A DNA stretch of 64,000 bases from Paralithodes platypus (taxonomy: Eukaryota; Arthropoda; Malacostraca; Decapoda; Lithodidae), in NCBI GenBank assembly GCA_032716605.1, contig CM064495.1, positions 24,273,760 through 24,337,759 on the forward strand. Direction: 5' to 3'. A program made the position numbers and the translations under genes. Positions 10,801 to 19,827 of the stretch are shown piece after piece (position 1 is the stretch's first letter; every line of letters starts with the position of its first letter). Under the pieces are notes generated by a model. It worked only from the letters and a program-made list of their open reading frames with translations. It did no database searches and was not told where the DNA came from.

Positions 10801-11152
10801 CGAGTCTAAAAGAGAGGAGAGAGAGGGGAGACATGATAATGATGTACAAATGTACCCGGGGGCTGGAGAGGCTGGATAGGGAGGATATATTAATTATGGA
10901 TACAGGAATAACTAGAGGCCACAGCTACAAAGTAAAAAGACCTACCTGCAAGAACGATATCAGGAAGTTTAGCTTCCCCTATAGATGTATTGACAAATGG
11001 AATGGGCTGGAGGAGGAGGTGGTAGGGGCAAGGAACATCCATATTTTCAAGAAAAAATTGGATAAAAAGTAGACTGAGAGACGGGACAACACGAGCTTAG
11101 CTCAACTCCTGTAAACTACAATTAGGTAAATACAATTAGGTAAATACAGTTT
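7867..11152 (+). mobile_element. CR1-group LINE (family D), nearly intact, in MTGL copy 1
   Basis: Carries one long ORF (8169-11072) preceded by a short charged ORF portion ending at 8163. The 3' end has a small stem (GAGC-TTA-GCTC near 11092-11102) and then two copies of a 14-mer (CAATTAGGTAAATA), the short-repeat tail known for CR1-type elements. The C-terminal block of the MTGL gene resumes shortly after, so the LINE landed inside that gene. The 5' boundary is inferred from loss of similarity to the other MTGL copies. No clear target duplication was found. Confidence 0.75.
8169..11072 (+). CDS. LINE ORF2: apurinic-type endonuclease plus reverse transcriptase
   Basis: 967 residues, uninterrupted. 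The endonuclease occupies about residues 35-265: the catalytic Glu in VCLTETKL, GDFNC at about 178 and the terminal SDH at about 254. A linker rich in Arg/Lys follows. The reverse transcriptase covers about 480-780: GPDEVSAWVLKECA, YRPVSLTSIVCKICEKLI, QFGFREGTSC, the first catalytic Asp in VYLDLSKAFDKVPH (about 615), SGVPQGSVLAP, and FADDVKI with the catalytic Asp pair (about 703). The C-terminus has the family's LPYEGRLDKLNLPSLKERR and WNGLEEEVV blocks. The reaction is target-primed reverse transcription in the nucleus. Length and domain order fit CR1/jockey-superfamily ORF2. No stop or frameshift is seen, so this is the most recently active protein in the window. The start at 8169 is the first Met after the upstream stop; no splice or start evidence fixes it. 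Confidence 0.92.
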   Translation: MGEVELGQGRDGGGGGEPGRRQRGKRNKEVDSNILCYYTNIDGINSKKVELDNILRKDQPQIVCLTETKLNQDFDSNIVFSEGYNIWRNDRKGKRGGGVAVLVKNPMTAKHVELNNDKAEIMAVELNDIEGKKLDIAVAYMPPKTRAWRELEFEEMVEDMIQSLRRLLLRKNRLILVGDFNCSEVDWESGDAGPNQRSWGSRLVELVTENVLTQHVKENTRMRGNNEPSKLDLIFTKDPHEISDINYLCPVGKSDHLLLKWKLTSSNANRLDNSYINDRLNYSKADYVSLKRYLEGVDWDLILKERDVQGKYSRFLEIYRVGTNMFVPRYKTGNFTKQKDWFNLKCKRALGRRDAAWARLRRRNTESNRNKYKQERNRYVNIIRQVKMNYEKNIVNKCESDPRLFYKYINSKLKVKKQITKLRVDARTYENVSDMCEVMNNKLGSVFTREEGFDEPQAGVLESGLSKIEITRDELLSAMRGLEVRKAMGPDEVSAWVLKECAEQLVEPVRDIIQASLDKGQVPVEWKRANIIPIYKNGNPEDPLNYRPVSLTSIVCKICEKLIRKRWMKMLERKKIITPKQFGFREGTSCVTSLLCYYSRVIDVLQERGGWVDCVYLDLSKAFDKVPHKRLLSKLETLGCVRGSLLKWMESYLTDREMRTNIRGTYSSWRKVESGVPQGSVLAPLMFLMYVNDLPIGINSYMSMFADDVKIMRQITNKSSCEELQGDLDKIYEWSTKWKMKFNISKCHVLNMGRSVNRPNWEYRMGDNKISKAEKEKDLGLIIQDNLSPEKHINKLFSGMYAMAGNMKVALNYLDETMVAKIMKSMIRPRLEYAAVVWSPHLKKHIHKLERIQRAVTRLVPSLRELPYEGRLDKLNLPSLKERRERGDMIMMYKCTRGLERLDREDILIMDTGITRGHSYKVKRPTCKNDIRKFSFPYRCIDKWNGLEEEVVGARNIHIFKKKLDKK

Positions 11153-11188
11153 GTTGGTTTGTGCCTCCGGGCGCCAGGTGAACAATGA

Positions 11189-11308
11189 CCGTTTGCACCT
11201 GGGCCAGAGTTAGACTATACGGAGGAGGAATTTATGCAAATGAGACACCAACCTCCATCATTCCTCTCCAGCCACCCTGGCGTTTCCATGCACCACTACT
11301 ACAGCTAG
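11189..11308 (+). pseudogene. MTGL family protein, copy 1, C-terminal part
   Basis: Reads ...PELDYTEEEFMQMRHQPPSF... to a stop at 11306-11308. It aligns with DLNYDEEYFMQIPHRPPQF of copy 2 and DLEYDEEEFMLIPHKDP of copy 3, so an acidic Y-x-EE-x-FM-x-x-x-H block is conserved. An in-frame stop lies just upstream at 11186-11188. Together with 7693-7866 this shows that the LINE at 8169-11072 split the gene. It has no ATG of its own. Confidence 0.65.
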
Positions 11309-12036
11309 ACGAGGCTGTGCTCGGAATTCCACAAGACGGGAAGACAAGCAGATCACTCTATACAAGCCTCTAAAGGGAGAGAGGCCTCCAATATTGTAAA
11401 TTAATTATCCTATGTATACCTAGACCTTAAGCTATTACCTCTTATTATTAATAAATAAAACATACTATTCCCTACCTATTCATGTATGCATTATATTTTT
11501 AAGACTTTAGACAACCACGCAATAAATCAAAAACGATATTTCCAAAGCCTCTTATGTTCCGGAAACCACCGGCTTGTCACTCTCCGTAAAATCAAATACT
11601 ACCTGGCCGAAAACAGGGTAGAGTTAGGCAAGTCGAGGCACTGTGTCCCACAGAGTTTCTGTGGGGGAGTATACGTGAATCACTCGAACGGACAGCACCA
11701 TCTGAAAAGGCTAGCCAAAATCCTCTAAATCGTGCCCTTCAAGCAGAGACGGTGTCCAGACGAGTGTGTGTGTGTAGGTTGTCCCAGAAGTGGCCTACGT
11801 GGTGCTACCTGTGTGAGGGTACCCCTGGACCTCCCCCCCCCCTTGGCAACCAGGCCAAGACGGACCACGCACTTGGTCGTCCCCACGTGAGTCAGATCTC
11901 TACAAGGCTACCTTCTGCTATACTCCTACTCAAAATTAAGTGCTTCTCGTTTACTTATTGTGTTTCGTGATTATTGCATGGTTGTGTAGGATATGTTATG
12001 TGTTCAATTAACGTAGACGCCAGAGATCTTTTTGTA
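11309..12036 (+). repeat. Conserved 3' flank of MTGL copy 1
   Basis: Non-coding, but similar along its length to the DNA downstream of copy 2 (29813 down to about 29190, minus strand) and, at its end, of copy 3 (about 31620-31850). Shared landmarks in order are ATTAATAAATAAA, ATTATATTTTTAAG, ACCACRCAATAA, CAGATCTCT, AAATTAAGTG followed by GTGTTT, and GGTT..ATA.GATATG ending GTGTTCAATTAACG. A C10 run lies near 11831-11841. Confidence 0.6.
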
Positions 12037-12088
12037 ATGCCCTCGAAAATATCCCGCAACCCCAATAATGTACTACCCGAGTTGACGT
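12034..12088 (+). repeat. 55 bp sequence repeated exactly, inverted, at 27407-27461
   Basis: GTAATGCCCTCGAAAATATC...GAGTTGACGT is identical in reverse complement at 27407-27461, though the sequences on either side differ. It starts right at the end of the conserved MTGL flank. Its function is unknown; it may be an element end or a small conserved part of a dispersed repeat. Confidence 0.75.
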
Positions 12089-12962
12089 AATCAGATAGAC
12101 ATGTAGATGGTATATTAATTCAGGTAACGTCTATCTTGAGGAGTTATAGAATCGTCTCAACATAATCATTTCGATCTCCAACTCTCGAATATAGATTCGT
12201 AGTCGGGGATGTTTTCTCATCTGAAGCAATAGTAATAGTAACACACAAGGGATAGGGTACATAATAGGTTGAGGATAAATCCTACACAAATGTGGTTAAG
12301 AATCTCAGTGAATTACTGGCAACAAAGGTGAAACATGAACATAGTATTAATCGCCAGTACTAATAACAATCGATATGAGTCGAGTGTCTTAAGTGACGGA
12401 TTAACAAACAAAGAAACAATTAATATCTCAAGTTGAGAGACCTGGGGAGCATTGAAACAAAATAATTGCCCAGAATGACTAGGCGAGTCCCACGGCTGTG
12501 GTTCGTATTACCGGACAATCGCGGTGGACTCCAGAACAGAGGGGGAGGGGCATAGGTTTACTGAGGTGTCTTCAGATCGCCGTCGTACCTACACAATGAA
12601 AATATTATAGTCTGCATGCATGGTTGGTACCTTAATTAAATACATACTTAGTCGGTACATCAAAAATGTTAAGGAATAAAGTAATGTGGGTTGTATACTA
12701 GAAGGCTGTGATTGGATAGGCGTATACATATGTGGAGTTATGTGGAAGGGAGACAAACGAAGTTGGTGTGGTGATCCTTATAGCTATCCTGGCCTGTGAC
12801 GCCAGTCCTTTCGTTCCTGGGGCATTTTACTTCCGTCGCCATTATATGAGGTACGACCTCGTACCTCAAGGGTGGACGGGATTTTTTTTTTTTTTTTTTT
12901 AAGCTATGATAAAAAGTAATAAATGCCTTGAAAATATACAAGAAATATTTTAACAATATGTT
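12089..12962. other. Unassigned sequence
   Basis: I see no gene. It includes a 20 bp near-palindrome at 12848-12868 (GAGGTACGACCTCGTACCTC), a T20 run near 12881-12900 and AT-rich sequence. Confidence 0.4.
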
Positions 12963-13496
12963 CGGACTGGAATAATACCTGAAGGATGGAAGAAGTCAAA
13001 GACAGTAATGATACCAAAAGTGAAAAAAACTAAAGCCAATGAATTGAGACCTCTAGCTTTAACTGATGTTTCCTATTAATTGTTCATGACCACTGCAATA
13101 AAAAAATTGAGGAACATTTCAAAGTAAATTCTGAAGTAAAGGAAACACAAAGTGGGTTGAATTAAATACAGGAAGAATTGAAAACAACCTATATATTTTA
13201 AAATATGGTATACTAAAACATTTAAACATAAGGAATTACTTATTTCAATTTATTTTATGAAAGCTTTTGACTCTATAAAGAGAGATAAATACATTAAAGT
13301 ACTTAAAGATTATAAAGTTCATAACAATATAATAGATACAATTCGTAATGTATACACAGGTGATAGAAACATAATAAATCAAGGAAATAAAACTAAATAT
13401 AATTAAGGGTCACAAGTGGAATAAGGCAGGAATGCACGGGATCGACCACTTTCTTCAAATTAGTAACATGTGAAATTAAATATACCCTGGAAGGTG
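12963..13496 (+). pseudogene. Old LINE reverse transcriptase relic, first part
   Basis: Conceptual translation with stops and shifts gives PEGWKKSKTVMIPKVKKTK, NELRPLALTDVSY, FMKAFDSIKRDKYIKVL and SGIRQGCTGSTTFFKLVTCEI. These are reverse transcriptase motifs in order: the fingers block, the first catalytic region (here AFDS) and the R-Q-G-C block. The family differs from the other LINEs in the window. The relic breaks off after AAATATACCCTGGAA and GGTG (13493-13496). The next expected piece, up to the Y-A-D-D box, is at 24904-25190, so an insertion separates the two. Confidence 0.75.
13493..13496. repeat. Left copy of 4 bp target duplication GGTG
   Basis: GGTG is directly followed by TGTTATG at 13497. 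The same GGTG follows CATAACA at 24904-24907. The old LINE reads continuously when one copy and everything between is removed. Confidence 0.65.
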
Positions 13497-15107
13497 TGTT
13501 ATGCTGGCCAGCTTGCAAGAATGTGCTCGTACTCGCTAGCGCTCGCCAGGGCAGTGAAATGGGCTATAATAATCGTAGAACGATGTTCTTTCTTTCTTAG
13601 TATTCATGTTGTCACAGACAGATCAGTGGTGGTCTTTATTCTTGTCTGTGACACTTGGAAGTATTTTATATCAGTGATAGAGTATAAGATGTGTAGTGTG
13701 AAGTTAAAGAGAGAGAGAACAAAGGAGGCAGCGAGGTTGTATTATGTGCGTGTGTATGTACGTGTGCCCTCCTCGCTCGGGCGGACTTTCCCACGCTCTT
13801 GATTGGCCGGCGGGCCTGGCGCGTCATAGGATGCCTGCTTTTCATGACGTACTGGTCTGTGATTGGGTGCCGCTGTCCTAGTGTTGGTACTGGGGGGCTC
13901 CTGCCCGTGTGTCTCCTTAGAGCTTGGCATGGTGTGCTTGGTCCTAGACGTCCCTTGCAATCTGTCCCCAATCTAACCCCCTGTACTACTGTTTCTCTCT
14001 CTGAACTTCTTCTTTTCCAATACTTCTCATCTTTATTCAATTACTTATCCCTTCTGGTTCTGCATACGACTTCCATAGTCGGTCAGTCGTATTACCAGCA
14101 CCAGTTCTCACATAAATGTTTTGCACTAGCTTTAGGGATTATTAGTCATAGTCACATGGAGTCATATTATCATTGGGTGCTTCTAATTATAGAGTTGTTC
14201 TTTGTTACTATTTAATGCTAGACAGTGGAGGGTATCTTTAGTCGTTGTCTGAGTTATGTACATGGCAAGTCAGAGCCTGTACGACTTCGACGGAGCTAGG
14301 TGCCTGTAACCTTTGTGCATATTTTTCCTGTGCGAGTGTAGCAGTATACAAGCGAAGGGCTTTTGCCTACACTTACTTGTATGCGTGCTACCGGTACCTC
14401 ATTTTGTTGACCTTTGTGGAGCGCCAGGGTAAGACCAGATACTTGAGATCTGGACTTACCAAGAGAGACTCCTAGTCACTTAACGTAACATAAGGGAAAT
14501 CTGTTCAAGGGGAGACAGTAGGCTACGAGCATGCTTGCGCTCTGCCTAGCCTCCTGGTACCTTTTATGCCGCTGCTAGACTTTATTAGTAATAAAGACAG
14601 CATTGTGTTTATTAACTTTAACTGTGTATGCTTTAGGACTTATTCACATATTGTTTTAGCCTATGTTGATGCTTGGTGCACAACCCAGTATGGCTGTTAC
14701 TTTGGCTAAGGAAGTACTGTTTTGAGTGGCTATTATTAGTGCTGTCACAGAGTTGTTGCACTCCCTTGTTTTATATATATGTATCCTACTTATTGGTGTA
14801 TTTAAGATACACGCTTTGGTGTCCTGCCCCTGTATTATTTCTGTTCTATATTAACGAGCATCTTAGAGCATCAGACGTTTTCAGAAGATTCCATATCTGA
14901 TTGCTGTAGGACTAGACTTCCAGTGTTTTCATAAAGCATTGAAGAGTTTAGTGTTGAGTACAGACTCACACTAAAGTTAACGTAAGCCTATACTTCTTTA
15001 TTAAATCTTGTTATAGTTTATTTAAGCATTGTTATTACTTGAGAGCATTTTATTAACGTAAAGTACTCCTGTTGTGAGTAGGCTTTGCCGTCACCGGAAA
15101 GCCTTTA
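13497..15107 (+). other. Left part of the 11.4 kb insertion
   Basis: Mixed composition with no ORF that I believe codes. It has the look of a regulatory long terminal region: a CpG-containing stretch (13760-13830), scattered TATA-like AT blocks, polyadenylation-like AATAAA-type sequence near 14589-14597 and many short direct repeats of GTATT/CTTAGG. It ends at the DIRS left repeat near 15107. Confidence 0.4.
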
Positions 15108-15416
15108 TTTATTAGTGGCCCCTCCATCATTGACGAACATACCTATTACATAAGGCATCCTCTTCAAACACTAATCCGCCGTAGTTTGAATCTACCGCGC
15201 AGAGCATTTAAAAACTGAGGAGCCTTCATCATGAGCGCACGCGACCTCACTCATGGCTTCAGTCATTATGAATTGGGTTCTCACTACGAAAAAACTTCGT
15301 AAAAAATAAAAACAAAAAGAAAATAAGAATAACTATCTAATAAGCTTTCCATCATATCGTGGATGTACTTGTGTGGATTTCTGACCAGACGCTGATTCAG
15401 GCGTCATTCCTCCTTC
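15108..15416 (+). repeat. DIRS left inverted terminal repeat (copy 2)
   Basis: Starts near TTTATTAGTGGCCCCTCC and is the reverse complement of 2779-3060 with few differences. Its first 36 bases also match the left half of the ICR at 2596-2634 in reverse complement. An AAAACTTCG..AAAAATAAAA segment is shared between both repeats. Confidence 0.85.
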
Positions 15417-17184
15417 TCTGCTCTGCGTTCAGCCTGCCCGGACGTGTATCCCCACACTCCGCTGATTCCGCATTTGTTGCGTCCCTAGTGAGTTTTTTCT
15501 CATTTGTTTACTCCGGGATGTATCGAGTAAGGTTAGGATATGTGTAGGAGTGTCCTAGGCTGGTTGCCCGCAGTGCAGTGTATTTTGGGTCGTGTGTTTG
15601 GGGCATCTATTTCGGATGTTCCCTCGTGGTCCTGTTGTGGACATGTGAACTTTTTCACAGTTAGTTAGCTTGTGTTGCAGGCGGCTTTCATTACGCGTTA
15701 GTTATTGCTGCCTTTTATCTTTCTGATGAGGTAAGCTTTGCTTACTGACGTTCCCAGCGTATTTTTCTTCACTTAGTGAAGTTTTTTCTGGGTCCCGAGT
15801 CAGTCTTCCCTTTGCCGGAAGTATTTGCTACAGTGGTGTGTTGGCGGTGGTTCCTGTTGTGATATTTCCAGTGTTTTGTGTATATTTCAACATTTATTAT
15901 GCCGTCTACTTAGGCCTAGCCAGCCACGCGTAGCTTTTGCCACATGTACAAGTGTTATTGTTTATTATTTATAAATATGCCCTACTGTGTCATGTGTATC
16001 CGGGTTTTAGTTGTGTATTGGCTAATTCCTCGGACTATGTTTGTTCCTGGTTTAGTTGTGTATTGGCTAATTCCACGGATTATTGTGTGGACTTAGGTTA
16101 GTCGTGCGTGGCTTCCTTCGTGTCCGTTGTACGATCAGATGGTGTCTGTTAGGGGTGGGTTTCCTTCCGGCGGGTTTTTTCTCGGTTTCACCATGAAAAA
16201 AACCAGGCCGAGAGCCGTGTTGGGCCACACGTGGTTTTCACACAGGCTTGTATTCCCGGCGATGAGGTGTCTGTGGCTCTCCAGGACTGCGTCTCTGTTG
16301 GTACCTGGTTTCAGGCACCCTTTGATTCCCGGCGGAATGACTGTACCCATCTATAAAACGCTGTTCATGCGAACATACGTTATGTAGTTTTTCTACCAGG
16401 TTTTACAAAAACCACATGAAAAACCTAGCTGTTGTTAAGGGCTTTCCTCCCCGGCGATCTTTTACAAAGAAGTGGGGACAGGAACTTATGGGGTTAACTT
16501 TTTGACATCTCACCCGGCGGGTGTACCTTGGTAGGGTGGGATGAACAACTAAGTCAATTAGTTCATTAACCAATCCATTTTAAGTGATACTATATGTATC
16601 GCCGCCTTTATACTTACGGCGATTGAAGGTTCAATTAGGGTTAACATCGTTTTTCACACCCGGGGGTGCTCCTAGGTGGAGGAAATCAGGAATTTTCAAA
16701 TTCAATTTCGAGTTAACCACTTAATTTAGTGATACAATTAGGTATCGCCGCCTTCAACCTTACGGCGATCTTTTTGTGACAATTCGTTAGGAATCAGATC
16801 TCGTGTCAGCCTGCCCTGTGTTATTCTACTAAAATATTTCAAGGGCCGGCGTCTTTATGGGGGGTTGTTTTTGTTCCAAAAATTGAATCTTAAGACAGTC
16901 ACCACCAGAAAGACTATAATCGCCATGCTGGACAGTTTTATTATGTCAGAGGGTATTCTTCACTTTCTTCAAAAGATTTGTTTAGATATTCTGAACCCCG
17001 CCGCGTAGCGAGCTGTGATCATTGTGTCATTACATCTCGTTATCCGGTGGGTTATTAACACTTGTGTGCGAACATGTTGGGTTAACCTTATGAGCATTAA
17101 TTCCTGGAAATTTTCTTTTTTTCCAGAGCTGGGCTCCGGCGGACCAATACAGACCCGGCGGTAGTTTCCCCACCAGTCTCTGTC
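15417..17184 (+). other. DIRS leader with two ATCGCCG hairpins
   Basis: Non-coding. Two similar blocks carry a stem of ATCGCCG...CGGCGAT (16597-16624 and 16743-16770), each preceded by AGTGATAC and an AT-rich stretch, about 145 bp apart. The bases before gag (about 17085-17184) match the start of copy 1 at about 145-250. CCGGCG is frequent across the leader. Confidence 0.6.
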
Positions 17185-19810
17185 ATGGCTACCTCAGCCC
17201 CAGTCTTTGCTTTATGCACTACACCTGATTGTGCCGGTATCCCTATTTTTGCGCATACCCGTTGCATAAGGTGTGTTAAATGTCTAGACGGTTCAAGGGG
17301 TCTCTGGGTTATGCGTAATTGTTCTTTTTGCTCCCAATTAGCTATCAAGGTCCTTTGCGATAATGATAAGACCGCGGCAGTAGCTTTAAGAGAAGTACGG
17401 CAGCAGATGGCAGCTTACACTACGATTGTTGCGCATAAATCACTTCAATGTGACAACGTCCCTCTTTGGGATCGATTGCTGTTTGAACACCCTCCCCCCC
17501 CCTAAACGTTCCTCTAGAGTCACGAGTTATAAGCCGGCGGAGACTGGTCAGGGTTCTGTATCTTCGGCTACTACACCAAAACGTCCAAGAGAGCCTACAC
17601 CCCCGGCGTCCGCCTCATCGTCTCGGGAGAGATCTCGGTCTCGGTCACCTCTCAGACGCCAGTCTTCTAGTCTTGCCTCTTCACCAGCGAGTAAGAAGAG
17701 TAGGACGGAAAGTTCCACCAGTGGTCACGGCGAGGATTCCTCCAAATCTAAGAGTAGTTCTCGGTCACACCGTAGCCATAAATCCTCCAAAAAGGATTCC
17801 CATAAGAGAAAGTCCTTCCTACACTCACCAGCTTCTAGTGCCTCTCATAGTACCTCTACCTCAGGCAAAGTTTGTGTTAGGCCTCAAGGGTCCAGTGCGG
17901 TGCCTGTCCCTAAAGAGGATTTACCTAGTAATATTCTAACCCTGGAATTGGAAAGTTCAGGTGGTTCAATAATTGAGAATGTTTCAGACTCCCAAGAGAG
18001 TGTAGGCCAGGGCCTCGGTGTTTGGCGGTTTGCTCAGCCAGGGTCTGACCACCCACGTCCGACTCAAACGAGTCACACAGTAGCTGATGTCCACAGGGAC
18101 GCGGCGATCCCATCCTCTATTCCTGACTTATCTTGGCAACAAGGTACCCCAGCTTCGGCGGGGTCTTCTCAGGAGGATCAGGAGGAAAAAGACGAGGTTT
18201 CTATAATTTCGGAGATGGAAGGGCAAGAGTCGGGCTCAGGCTTAGACGCCGCGCAGGATGTTAATGATTCACCTGTAAGTTCATCATCTAACCAATTTGT
18301 TACTGCGCAAGAAATTAATGGGCTACTTACTGATGCTTTATCTAAATTTTTTGGCCAACAACAGGAAACCCCCACTATGGACTTGGGAGCTCCCACGACA
18401 AGTTCTACGGTACGGCCTCTGATGACTTCGATTGCTTTATCTAAGATCCCTAACCCTCCCACTCTGTCACCATCAGGGGTTACTAAGCCTGCTACGGCGG
18501 CATTGACAACTTCAAATGTCAGGGTCATCACGGACGTCAATCCACCCCCTCTAGACAAGGCGCCTCTCAGAAAGGTAGCTATGCCCTTGCTTTATGGACC
18601 AGACGAGTCATGGGTCCTTTTGACCCCCACTAACCCAGAGCTCGCCCAACCTACCTTGTCAGGGGAACTCCCGGTACCGCGTGAGTGGGTCATCCAGGGC
18701 AATAAATCAAAGAAATTGAGGGCCTTGGATATTTTGGGGAATGTACTAGACGTAAACATCAAGGCTATGCCTAGTTATTATCACCAAGACTATTTTGTGT
18801 ATGCTACTAAACCAGCTTTGCCCCCTGCCTCAGCTTCGAAACTATTTTCAGACTGGTCTAAGCTGGATGGGTTTAATGATATTAAGACTCTGTCAGCTCT
18901 TACTCCTGAACTTGATTTACAGACCATCACAGACGAAGCAGCTAATCCAGTTTTGAAGGTGGGGCAGTTGGGGCCAGGACCTTAGGTAGATTGGGAGATA
19001 GAGGCTCAAAACTTTGCAACCACATTCACTTCTAAATCTTCCCACCAGATCCCTCAGGACACTCATTCTTGGTTCTCCATGCCGGTAGGTTCTGCCGGCG
19101 GAGTCCCAGCAGCCTTGTTTTCTTTCCTAGCTGCCCCTAAGATTAATCTTTGTGAGCTAAAAGACCCCTTCACTACCCCTACCCCTACTCACCTAGACAG
19201 AGAATTTAGGCTAAGGGGGAAAGCTTTTCGCCTGTTCTCTCAGTACATAGTGTCTCAACAGGTGGCTAAGTCTTTACTACGGTCCACTCAGGCAATCGCA
19301 GACGCGGATGCCAGAAGATCGGTTGAATTATCCCGGCGACTGCTCCTCCAGTCGTCAATCCAATCCTTGGGTGACATACGCACCTCCTTGCTTGAGGCGG
19401 TACGAGCAAGACAAGATCTCAGAATGTCTTTAGTTCGCAAGCTACCTGATCGCATTGCGAATCAGGTGATCATGTCACCAGTGCTTACTCCCTCTTTAAT
19501 GTCCCCTGAAGTGTGGCGAACGGTGTTCAATATGGCACAGGCCGTTAAGCACAGTCCCACTCCAGCTAAGAAACCTGCATTTAACTTCCCCAAACCCAGG
19601 CCAACTGCTAAAGCTCAGCCAGGGGGATCTAAACCCTTTCTTCTGCCTAAGTCCTCCCACTCCCCCCAAGGTCAGTACAGGCATAGACAGAGTCGGTTTT
19701 CAGGTCAGAGAGGACGCGGCCAGCATAAGCCAGGTCAGGGCCAGTCTTCGGCCAACACCAGCCAGCCGGCAAAGCGTCCAGCACCACCAACCCCACCATC
19801 AAAAAACTAA
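17185..19810 (+). pseudogene. DIRS gag-like protein, one frameshift and one stop
   Basis: The start is the ATG at 17185 (MATSAPVFALCTTPDC). The N-terminus has a Cys/His cluster (CTTPDC ... HTRCIRCVKC) resembling a metal-binding knuckle. A C9 run at about 17493-17503 shifts the frame. Beyond it the same protein continues with an Arg/Ser-rich segment (SRERSRSRSPLRRQ) and Ser-rich and acidic parts. It is cut by a single TAG at 18983-18985, after which the frame stays open to 19810 with a basic Gly/Gln/Pro-rich C-terminus. Both lesions could be decay or sequencing artefacts; the homopolymer shift is the more suspect. Total length would be about 870 residues, in the range of DIRS ORF1 proteins. 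It is expected to package RNA. Confidence 0.75.
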
Positions 19811-19827
19811 AGTCTCTCTCACTCCCG

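Noticed and set aside
13470..14475. Several 70-140 codon ORFs at the left of the 11.4 kb insertion
   Set aside because: They overlap in different frames and strands, and none has recognisable motifs or good composition.
16127..16387. 86-codon ORF in the DIRS leader
   Set aside because: No motif; the leader is non-coding in position and has overlapping open frames on both strands.
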